Shown here: piece after piece, positions 1 through 5,609 of the stretch
Numbering within the stretch: position 1 is the stretch's first letter
Layout of the letters: every line of letters begins with the position of its first letter
Assembly: GCA_964545855.1 (NCBI GenBank)
Contig: CAZJHD010000095.1
Location: 1-11,373, forward strand
Direction of reading: 5' to 3'
Length of the DNA: 11,373 bases
From: CAZJHD01 sp964545855
GTDB lineage: Bacteria > Planctomycetota > UBA1135 > JACQFD01
The notes under the pieces: model-generated
What the model was told of the DNA's origin: nothing
Database searches by the model: none
Seen by the model: only the letters and a program-made list of their open reading frames with translations
Program-made: the position numbers and the translations under genes

Positions 1-1
1 C

Positions 2-421
2 GACCTGAAGGAGTCGAAGGAGTTCGCCGAGGCGATCCACGCGAAGTTCCCCGTCAAGATGCTCGCCTACAACTGCTCGCCGTCGTTCAACTGGAAGAAG
101 AATCTCGACGACGCGACGATCGCCAAGTTCCAGAAGGAACTCGGCGCGATGGGATACAAGTTCCAGTTCGTGACCCTGGCGGGCTTCCACGCGCTCAACC
201 ACGGGATGTTCGAGCTCGCGCGCGGCTACAAGGCCCGCGGCATGGCCGCCTACTCGGAGCTCCAGCAGGCCGAGTTCGGCTCCGAGAAGAGCGGGTACAC
301 CGCGACGCGCCACCAGCGCGAGGTCGGCACCGGCTACTTCGACGAGATCGCGAAGGTCCTCTCCGGCGGCAGCGCGTCGACGATCGCGCTCCGGGGATCG
401 ACCGAAGCGCGTCAGTTCTGA
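2..421 (+). CDS. aceA: Isocitrate lyase, C-terminal part (5' end outside the window)
   Basis: Isocitrate lyase cleaves isocitrate to glyoxylate and succinate in the cytoplasm, the first step of the glyoxylate shunt. The open frame runs from base 2 with no start inside the window and ends at TGA 419-421, so about the last 139 residues are present. The segment AYNCSPSFNWKK carries the Asn-x-Ser-x-Ser group that in characterised isocitrate lyases contacts the substrate, and FVTLAGFHALNHGMF holds the conserved Thr further on. The stretch GYTATRHQREVGTGYFD and a C-terminus ending in GSTEARQF are typical of bacterial AceA tails. The catalytic KKCGH loop lies upstream and is not visible. The gene converges on the glycine cleavage operon and is followed by a hairpin array. 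The family call is secure from the motifs; the methylisocitrate lyase relatives lack this tail. Confidence 0.95.
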   Translation, partial: DLKESKEFAEAIHAKFPVKMLAYNCSPSFNWKKNLDDATIAKFQKELGAMGYKFQFVTLAGFHALNHGMFELARGYKARGMAAYSELQQAEFGSEKSGYTATRHQREVGTGYFDEIAKVLSGGSASTIALRGSTEARQF

Positions 422-538
422 TCGATCATCGCCGGGCCCTCCGCGGCTGCTTCGCGGAGGACCGGCAGTGGGCACCCACGGCTGCTTCGTGGGCGCTCGT
501 CCACTCCCGCCGCCGGGCTGCTTCCGGCGATGGGAGGC

Positions 539-583
539 CGCTCCGGCGGCGTCCGCGGCTGCTTCGCGGACACCGCCGGAGCG
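539..583. terminator. Longest hairpin of the array, possible bidirectional transcript end
   Basis: This is an 18-bp hairpin: an 11-bp outer stem (539-549 with 573-583), one C/A mismatch (550/572), a 7-bp inner stem (551-557 with 565-571) and the loop GCTGCTT. It lies about 120 bp after the aceA stop and about 130 bp after the gcvPB stop in the opposite direction, where a transcript end shared by the two converging units would be expected. Neither side has a T-tract, so termination activity is an inference from position and stem strength only. Confidence 0.35.
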
Positions 584-586
584 ACC

Positions 587-609
587 CCTCCTCGGGAGCT
601 TCGCGGCGG
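587..609 (+). repeat. Possible degenerate sixth copy of the constant-loop hairpin
   Basis: Arms 587-594 and 602-609 pair around a 7-nt loop GGAGCTT (595-601), with two T/C mismatches three bases apart and six G-C pairs. The loop length and its last four bases match the intact copies, and it sits in the spacer between copies four and five. In DNA this rich in G and C such a structure could arise by chance. Confidence 0.35.
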
Positions 610-715
610 CGTGACGAGACGTTCGACGGGCCGGGCTGCTTCCGGCCCTTCGGCGTTGCAGGGCCGGCGTCGTTGGCCGGGATCAGCGGGGTGCCCTTCC
701 GCCGCCGCTCGCCCG

Positions 716-2230
716 TCACTCCGTCGGCTCGAAGACGCAGCAGTTGAAGCGGAGCTCCGGCTCCTTCACCGCCTTCGCTTCGTCGAGGCGCCGGATCGGC
801 GTCGTGACGGGAGCCTCGAGGAGCAGCTCCGGAGTCGTCTCGGCCTCCGAGGCGATGCGCGCCATGGCGGCGGCGAAGCGGTCGAGCGTCGACTTCGCCT
901 CGGTCTCCGTCGGCTCGATCATGATCGCCTCGTTGACGACGAGCGGGAAGTAGACCGTCGGAGGGTGGTACCCGAGGTCGATCAAGCGCTTCGCGATGTC
1001 GATCGTGTGGACGCCGTGCTCGCGCTGCCGCTTCGAGGTGGCCACGAACTCGTGCATGCAGATCCGGTCGTAGGGCACCGTGAAGTGCTCGCGGACCTTC
1101 ACGCGGAGGTAGTTGGCGTTCAGCACGGCGAACTCGGCGACGCGCCGTGTGCCCTCGGCGCCGAGACGGCGCATGTAGGCCCAGCTCCGCACCATCACGC
1201 CGAAGTTCATTGCGAAGCCGCGCATGCGGCCGATCGAGTCGGGCGCGCTCTCGTCGAGTCGGTAGCCGTTCGCGTCCTCGACGATCCGCGGGACCGGGAG
1301 GAAGGGCTCCAGGTCGGCGTTCACGCAGATGGGGCCCGCGCCGGGGCCGCCGCCGCCGTGAGGCTGCGTGAACGTCTTGTGGAGGTTGATGTGCATCATG
1401 TCGACGCCGAAGTCGCCGGGCCGCGCGATGCCGACGATGGCGTTGAAGTTCGCGCCGTCCATGTAGAGGAGCGACCCGTTGCGATGCAGGGCGTCGGCGA
1501 TCTCGTGGATGCGCGACTCGAACAGACCGAGCGTGTTCGGGTTCGTCACCATCGCGCAGGCGACGTCGGGCGTGATCTTCTTCTTCAGGTCGTCCACGTC
1601 GACGAGACCGTCGGGACCCGTCTTCACGGAGACCGGCCGCAGCCCGGCGATGGCGCAGGACGCGGGGTTCGTGCCGTGCGCCGAGTCGGGGATGAGCACC
1701 ACGTGGCGGTTCTCGCCCCGCTTCTCGAACCAGGCCTTCGCCACGAGGAGCGCCGTGAGCTCGCCCTGGGCGCCCGCACAGGGATGGAGCGTCACGCCCG
1801 GGAGACCGGTCACCTCCGCCAGGTAGTCGACGACGCGCTTCGCGAGCGCGAGCGCGCCCTGCACTCCGACGTCGTCCTGCAGCGGGTGGATGTCGCGGAA
1901 GCCGCCCATCATCACGGCGGCTTCGTTCATCACCGGGTTGTACTTCATCGTGCACGACCCCAGGGGATAGAAGGTCGTGGTGATGGCGTAGTTGAGCCGC
2001 GAGAGATTCGTGTAGTGGCGAATCACCTCGAGCTCGCCCACCTCGGGGAGCGCCGGCGGCACCTTGCGGAGCGCGACGCCGTCGAGCCACTCCCGGGCCG
2101 GCTTCGAGGAGACGTCGTTCTTCGGGATGCGCCAGGCGCGCGCGCCGACGTGCGTCTTCTCGAAGATCAGACGGTCGTCGAAGTAGGGGAGCGAACGGTC
2201 GGCGGGCTTGGCGGGGGCGGAAAGGCTCAC
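716..2230 (-). CDS. gcvPB: Glycine dehydrogenase (decarboxylating) subunit 2, PLP-binding half of the P-protein
   Basis: This is the C-terminal half of the split P-protein, which with GcvPA decarboxylates glycine and passes the aminomethyl group to lipoyl-GcvH. The product is 504 residues. The start is a GTG at 2230-2228, chosen because GGAGG lies nine bases upstream and the N-terminus (MSLSAPAKPADRSL) then resembles the family; the frame stays open upstream but that stretch lies inside gcvPA. The motif NLHKTFTQPHGGGGPG near residues 282-296 contains the lysine (about K285) that forms the Schiff base with pyridoxal phosphate. Other family blocks are YPLGSCTMKYNP (about 88-99), HPCAGAQGE (about 149-157) and SAHGTNPAS (about 183-191). 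The start codon overlaps the gcvPA stop as GTGA, indicating translational coupling. The length is slightly above the usual 470-490. It is the last gene of the operon, followed by the hairpin array. Confidence 0.97.
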   Translation of the reverse strand: MSLSAPAKPADRSLPYFDDRLIFEKTHVGARAWRIPKNDVSSKPAREWLDGVALRKVPPALPEVGELEVIRHYTNLSRLNYAITTTFYPLGSCTMKYNPVMNEAAVMMGGFRDIHPLQDDVGVQGALALAKRVVDYLAEVTGLPGVTLHPCAGAQGELTALLVAKAWFEKRGENRHVVLIPDSAHGTNPASCAIAGLRPVSVKTGPDGLVDVDDLKKKITPDVACAMVTNPNTLGLFESRIHEIADALHRNGSLLYMDGANFNAIVGIARPGDFGVDMMHINLHKTFTQPHGGGGPGAGPICVNADLEPFLPVPRIVEDANGYRLDESAPDSIGRMRGFAMNFGVMVRSWAYMRRLGAEGTRRVAEFAVLNANYLRVKVREHFTVPYDRICMHEFVATSKRQREHGVHTIDIAKRLIDLGYHPPTVYFPLVVNEAIMIEPTETEAKSTLDRFAAAMARIASEAETTPELLLEAPVTTPIRRLDEAKAVKEPELRFNCCVFEPTE

Positions 2231-3573
2231 AGGGAGAATCCTCCGGCGGCGTCGACGAGCACGTCGCACTCGGCCTTCGTGTTCACCTCGGTGACGGCGA
2301 AGAGGAGCGAGTCGGCGAACTCGGGATACCAGCGTCGCAGCTCGATGCCGCCGAGCACGTCGCGCCGGGCGAGCCGGTCGCGAACCTTCTCGATCGGGTC
2401 GGTGAATCGGACGGCGAACTCGTTGAAGAAGGGCGCCGTCGTGGCGCGCGCGCAGCCCTTCGACGCGAAGAGCCTCTCGGCCGTCGCGTGCGCCTTCTCG
2501 ACGCACTGCTCGGCCACCTCGCGCAGGCCCTGGGGGCCGAGCATCGCGAGGTAGATCACACCTCGGAGCGCCATCAGCGTGTTGCTCGTGCAGATGTTCG
2601 ACGTCGCCTTCTCGCGGCGGATGTGCTGCTCGCGCGTCGTGAAGGTGAGCACGAAGCCGCGCTTCCCGTCGCGGTCGACGGTCTTCCCCACGAGGCGCGC
2701 CGGCATCTGCCGGACGTACTTCTGCCGCGTCGCGAAGAAGCCGAAGCTCGGGCCTCCGTAGGCGACGTAGTTGCCGAGGGGCTGGCCCTCTCCCGTCGCG
2801 ACGTCGAAGCCGAGCTCGGCCGGCGACGCGAGGAGGCCGAGGGCGATAGCGTAGAAGGAGCCCACGGCGAGGGCGCCCTTCGCGTGGGCGATCTCGCAGA
2901 CGGCGGCGCCGTCCTCGATCACGCCGAGGAAGTTGGGCGTCTGGATCCCGACGGCGCCGGTGCGGTCGTCGACGGCGGCGCGGAGCTTCACGAGATCGGT
3001 GCGTCCGTCGGCGCCGAGGGGCACCTCCACGATCTCGAGGCCCAGGTGCTTCGTGATGGTGCGGAGCGCCTGGAGCGCGTGGGGATGCACGCCGCGCGAC
3101 ACCACGATCTTCGTGCGGTCCGTGATGGAGGTCGCCATGCGGAGACCCTCGCCGAAGGCCGTCGCGCCCTCCCACATGCAGGCGTTCGACACCTCGAGCC
3201 CCGTGAGCTCCGCGATCATCGTCTGGTACTCGTAGAGCCAGCGGAGCGTGCCCTGGGCCACCTCCGGCTGGTACGGCGTGTAGGGGGTCACGAAGTCCGA
3301 CCGCGACTGCAGGTGGTCGACCGCCGTGGGGATGAGGTGGCGGTACATGCCGCCGCCGAGGAAGCAGGGTCGCCCTTCGGAGCTGCGGTTCCACGACGCG
3401 AGGTCCGCGAGCTCGCGCAGCACCTCCGTCTCCGTGGCCGTGGGCTGCAAGTCGAGGAGGCCGTCGCGACGCAGATCGCGCGGGATCGAATCGAAGAGGT
3501 CGTCGATCGACGAGACGCCGATCGCCGCGAGCATCTCGCGGACCTCGCCGTCGGTGTGGGGGACGTAGGGCAT
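2227..3573 (-). CDS. gcvPA: Glycine dehydrogenase (decarboxylating) subunit 1, N-terminal half of the P-protein
   Basis: This is the non-PLP-lysine half of the two-subunit P-protein of the glycine cleavage system, forming a heterotetramer with GcvPB in the cytoplasm. At 448 residues it has the normal length of the stand-alone subunit. It starts MPYVPHTDGEVREML, a typical GcvPA N-terminus, and carries FLGGGMYRHLIP (71-82) and TPYTPYQPEVAQG (96-108), followed by the conserved block around SNACMWEGATAFGE (129-142). As expected there is no Schiff-base lysine motif. The ATG at 3573 has no strong Shine-Dalgarno sequence upstream. It lies 46 bp after gcvH and overlaps gcvPB by 4 bp (GTGA). A split P-protein contrasts with the single long GcvP of Escherichia coli and is common in Gram-positive, Thermus-like and several deep-branching lineages. 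Confidence 0.97.
   Translation of the reverse strand: MPYVPHTDGEVREMLAAIGVSSIDDLFDSIPRDLRRDGLLDLQPTATETEVLRELADLASWNRSSEGRPCFLGGGMYRHLIPTAVDHLQSRSDFVTPYTPYQPEVAQGTLRWLYEYQTMIAELTGLEVSNACMWEGATAFGEGLRMATSITDRTKIVVSRGVHPHALQALRTITKHLGLEIVEVPLGADGRTDLVKLRAAVDDRTGAVGIQTPNFLGVIEDGAAVCEIAHAKGALAVGSFYAIALGLLASPAELGFDVATGEGQPLGNYVAYGGPSFGFFATRQKYVRQMPARLVGKTVDRDGKRGFVLTFTTREQHIRREKATSNICTSNTLMALRGVIYLAMLGPQGLREVAEQCVEKAHATAERLFASKGCARATTAPFFNEFAVRFTDPIEKVRDRLARRDVLGGIELRRWYPEFADSLLFAVTEVNTKAECDVLVDAAGGFSL
2240..2244 (-). promoter_or_regulatory. Ribosome binding site deciding the GTG start of gcvPB
   Basis: On the minus strand GGAGG stands nine bases before the GTG at 2230 and lies inside the last codons of gcvPA. 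It supports a non-ATG start and translation coupled to gcvPA termination, and it rules against the longer upstream reading of this frame. Confidence 0.75.
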
Positions 3574-3619
3574 GGCGTGGGTTCGGGCCTTCGCGACGGG
3601 GCGGTGCTCCGAGAGGCTC

Positions 3620-4012
3620 CTAGTGCTCGCTCGCGGCGTGCTGGTCGTAGGCGGGTGCGTCCATCAGGGCGTCGAAGCCCGAGTCGGAGGCGGGCTTCAC
3701 GCGCAGCATCCAGCCGGCGCCGTAGGGGTCCTGCTGGACGAGGTGCAGTGCGTCCGGCACTCCGTCGTTCACTTCGACGACGGTGCCGTTCACCGGCGAG
3801 TTGATGTCGGAGACGGCCTTCACGCTCTCCACCTCGCCGAAGGGTGCGCGCGCGCTCACCGAGTCGCCCGCCTTCACCTTGAACTTGCAGAAGACGAGCT
3901 CGCCGAGCTGGTCGACGGCGTGGTGGGTGATGCCGACGACGATCGCGTCGCCGTCCTTGCGGGCCCATTCGTGCGTGTCGAGATAACGGCAGTCGGTCGG
4001 CGTCTTCGTCAT
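3620..4012 (-). CDS. gcvH: Glycine cleavage system H protein (lipoyl carrier)
   Basis: GcvH is the small lipoylated shuttle that carries the aminomethyl intermediate from the P-protein to the T-protein and is then re-oxidised by the L-protein. The product is 130 residues, the normal size. The N-terminus MTKTPTDCRYLDTHEWAR contains the family's xxTHEW motif, which fixes the start at 4012; the frame extends upstream, but that part is Arg/Pro-rich junk overlapping the end of gcvT. The lipoylation site is in FGEVESVKAVSD, with the modified lysine at about K65, followed by the conserved INSPVNG turn. The upstream Shine-Dalgarno sequence is weak. It lies 73 bp after gcvT and 46 bp before gcvPA, in the same transcription unit. 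Lipoylation enzymes are not encoded here. Confidence 0.97.
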   Translation of the reverse strand: MTKTPTDCRYLDTHEWARKDGDAIVVGITHHAVDQLGELVFCKFKVKAGDSVSARAPFGEVESVKAVSDINSPVNGTVVEVNDGVPDALHLVQQDPYGAGWMLRVKPASDSGFDALMDAPAYDQHAASEH

Positions 4013-4085
4013 GTCGAGGGTCTCGGCGGGTCGGGGGCGGAAGGGATTCCGGGATGCGGAGCGCGTGGGCGGCGGCGTGCGCGGC

Positions 4086-5201
4086 CTACTTGGGACGCTG
4101 ATAGAAGGGGAGCGGCACGATGACGGCCGGCTCGCGCGAGCCACGGACGTCGATCTCGAGCTTCGTGCCCGGCGCGGCGTGGTCGCAGGAGACGTAGGCG
4201 GTGCCGATGTTGGCGCCGAGCGTCGGCGACGGAGAGCCCGAGCAGACGAAGCCGATCGCGGCGCCGCCCGGCAGGTGCACGTTGTAGCCCTGCCGCGGGA
4301 CGCGCTTGCTCTCGGCGCGCAGCCCGACGAGCTGCCGGCAGAGATTCTGCTTCGCGCGCTCGAGGGCCGCGCGCCCGATGAAGTCCTTGCCCTCGGCGAA
4401 CTTCACGCCGAAGAGGAGCCCCGCTTCGACGGGGTTCACGTCGTCGGCGAGCTCGTGCCCGTAGAGCGGCATGCCGGCCTCGAGACGCAGCGTGTCGCGG
4501 GCGCCGAGGCCGATGGGTGCGAGGCCGTGCTCCTTGCCCGCCTCGAGGAGGGCGCTCCACAAAGCCTCGGCACGATCGCGCGGGACGTAGACCTCGAAGC
4601 CGTCCTCGCCCGTGTAGCCCGTGCGCGAGATCCATGCCTCGGCGACTCCGTTCACGCCTCCCGACCCCGCGCGGTGCTTGTAGTACTTCACCTCGGAGAG
4701 CGGGATCTTCGTGAGCTTCGAGAGGATCGCGAGCGACGCGGGCCCCTGCAGCGCGAGCATCTGCCACGACTCCGTCAGGTCGTCGAGCTGGACGTCGAAC
4801 CCCTGCGCGTGCCGGCGCATGTGGGCGAGGTCCTTCGGAGTGTTCCCGGCGTTGATCACCAGGTAGACGGCGTCTTCGAACTTGTAGACGAGGAGATCGT
4901 CGATCGTGCCGCCGTTCTCGTGGCAGAAGAGCGAGTAGCGGATGTCGCCCGGCTTCATCGCCGCCACGTGGTTCGTCGCGATCCGGTCGACGTAGCGCTC
5001 GCGGTCCTTGCCGGTGATGCGCACGCGCCCCATGTGCGAGAGATCGAAGAGCCCGCACTTCGCGCGGACCGTGCGCACTTCCTCGAGGATCGGTCCGTAC
5101 TGGATCGGCATCCACCAGCCGCCGAAGTCGACCATCTTCGCGCCGAGGCGCTCGTGGACCGCGGCGAGGGCGGTGCGTCGGATCGTGGGTTCGGCGCTCA
5201 T
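4086..5201 (-). CDS. gcvT: Glycine cleavage system T protein (aminomethyltransferase)
   Basis: GcvT releases ammonia from the aminomethyl group on lipoyl-GcvH and transfers the one-carbon unit to tetrahydrofolate, giving 5,10-methylene-THF. The product is 371 residues, close to the 364 of Escherichia coli. The start at 5201 was chosen because MSAEPTIRRTALAAVHERLG leads directly into the family N-terminus KMVDFGGWWMPIQYG. The frame also offers an ATG at 5294, but that would translate through the leader next to the terminator and give a Pro/Arg-rich sequence. The catalytic aspartate lies in GGTIDDLLVY (D101). LALQGP (149-154) and SRTGYTGEDGFEVY (192-205) are conserved T-protein blocks. It is the first gene of the operon, and its expression is likely set by the glycine riboswitch upstream. 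The Shine-Dalgarno sequence before the chosen ATG is poor, the only weak point of the start call. Confidence 0.97.
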   Translation of the reverse strand: MSAEPTIRRTALAAVHERLGAKMVDFGGWWMPIQYGPILEEVRTVRAKCGLFDLSHMGRVRITGKDRERYVDRIATNHVAAMKPGDIRYSLFCHENGGTIDDLLVYKFEDAVYLVINAGNTPKDLAHMRRHAQGFDVQLDDLTESWQMLALQGPASLAILSKLTKIPLSEVKYYKHRAGSGGVNGVAEAWISRTGYTGEDGFEVYVPRDRAEALWSALLEAGKEHGLAPIGLGARDTLRLEAGMPLYGHELADDVNPVEAGLLFGVKFAEGKDFIGRAALERAKQNLCRQLVGLRAESKRVPRQGYNVHLPGGAAIGFVCSGSPSPTLGANIGTAYVSCDHAAPGTKLEIDVRGSREPAVIVPLPFYQRPK

Positions 5202-5286
5202 GGGCCTGGGGGTCGAGCGTGGGGGTGGCGGGGCTGCGAGGGAGGGAGCGTCGGGAGGCGAGAGCGCGAGTCGGGCCGGGCGGGCC

Positions 5287-5336
5287 CGAGACAAAACGAA
5301 ACGGGGGACGCCAGGTGGAAGCCTTGCGTCCCCCGT
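5287..5336 (-). terminator. Intrinsic terminator of the glycine riboswitch expression platform
   Basis: On the minus strand an 11-bp perfect stem (5326-5336 with 5301-5311, ACGGGGGACGC and its complement) closes a 14-nt loop. It is followed at once by TTCGTTTTGTCT (5300-5289). It stands 24 bases downstream of the aptamer's P1 helix and 85 bases before the gcvT start, so reading through it is required for operon expression. This is the textbook position of a riboswitch-controlled attenuator. Confidence 0.9.
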
Positions 5337-5360
5337 CCTCGTGTGCGGTAGGGGGTGCCA

Positions 5361-5478
5361 CCGGTGGCGGTCCTCGGACCTGAGAGTTTCACGAGACGCC
5401 TGCCGGCCTTCTCGCTTGCCCCTTCGGTGTCCGAATCCACCCTCGGAGGGCGCGGATCCGGAACTCTCGCGCCACCGG
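5361..5478 (-). ncRNA. Glycine riboswitch, single aptamer, upstream of gcvT
   Basis: Read on the minus strand, the element has a 9-bp P1 helix (5470-5478 with 5361-5369). It contains the glycine aptamer signatures: GCGAGAGTTC just inside P1, CCGAAGGGGCAAG (5427-5415) and AAACTCTCAGG (5389-5379), then GGACCGCC closing P1. This is the conserved core of the glycine riboswitch family, which binds glycine and controls gcv operons, usually turning them on when glycine is abundant. Only one core is present; the leader between it and the predicted promoter is too short for a second aptamer, so this is a singlet rather than the common tandem form. A terminator follows directly. Confidence 0.92.
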
Positions 5479-5500
5479 GCGGAGATCGGAAGAGGGCGAG

Positions 5501-5530
5501 AAGGTAGCCGCCCGGCCCCGCGAGCGGCAA
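5501..5530 (-). promoter_or_regulatory. Candidate sigma-70-type promoter of the gcv operon
   Basis: On the minus strand TTGCCG (5530-5525) is followed after 18 bases by TACCTT (5506-5501). A start site about 6-8 bases further would place the 5' end near 5494, about 15 bases before P1 of the riboswitch, which fits well. The boxes are imperfect and the GC-rich background makes chance matches possible. Confidence 0.4.
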
Positions 5531-5609
5531 GGCGCGCTCAAGGGATCGGGGGGGCGGGGCCGAAGAGGCCCGAAGGGCCCTTACCGCGCCCCGAGGGGAA
5601 AGGAGAACA

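Larger units (their letters stand above)
431..652 (+). repeat. Array of five hairpins with an identical 7-nt loop and different stems
   Basis: In the gap between the converging aceA and gcvPB stops the 7-mer GCTGCTT occurs five times on the plus strand (446-452, 481-487, 517-523, 558-564, 635-641). Each copy is flanked by perfectly complementary arms: 438-445/453-460 (8 bp), 475-480/488-493 (6 bp), 511-516/524-529 (6 bp), 551-557/565-571 (7 bp) and 628-634/642-648 (7 bp). The stem sequences differ between most copies, yet pairing is kept in all of them. Outside the inner stem there is usually a small mismatch and then a second stem: 431-435/462-466, 472-473/495-496, 504-508/532-536, 539-549/573-583, 624-626/650-652. 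No T-run follows any copy, so they are not classical intrinsic terminators. I do not recognise a named repeat family. Function is unknown; transcript 3'-end protection, factor-dependent termination or protein binding to the loop are possible. Confidence 0.85.

Noticed and set aside
431..652. CRISPR array
   Set aside because: Only 7 bases repeat exactly, the spacing is irregular (28-77 bases between successive repeat ends), the flanks are self-complementary and no cas gene is near.
664..680. Another array hairpin near the gcvPB end
   Set aside because: A 5-bp stem with a 7-nt loop exists, but the loop GTCGTTG is unrelated to GCTGCTT, so it is not counted as a copy.
2231..3394. In-frame upstream extension of gcvPB giving an 892-residue product
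   Set aside because: The extra part is Arg/Pro/Gly-rich, overlaps gcvPA in another frame and lacks any family similarity; the GTG at 2230 with GGAGG explains the real start.
5202..5294. Longer gcvT start at 5294
   Set aside because: It begins inside the T-rich tail of the terminator and adds a Pro/Arg/Ala-rich stretch not seen in T-proteins.
5479..5530. Second glycine aptamer upstream of the first
   Set aside because: No further CTCTCAGG or GAAGGGGCAA core is present and the space before the candidate promoter is too short.
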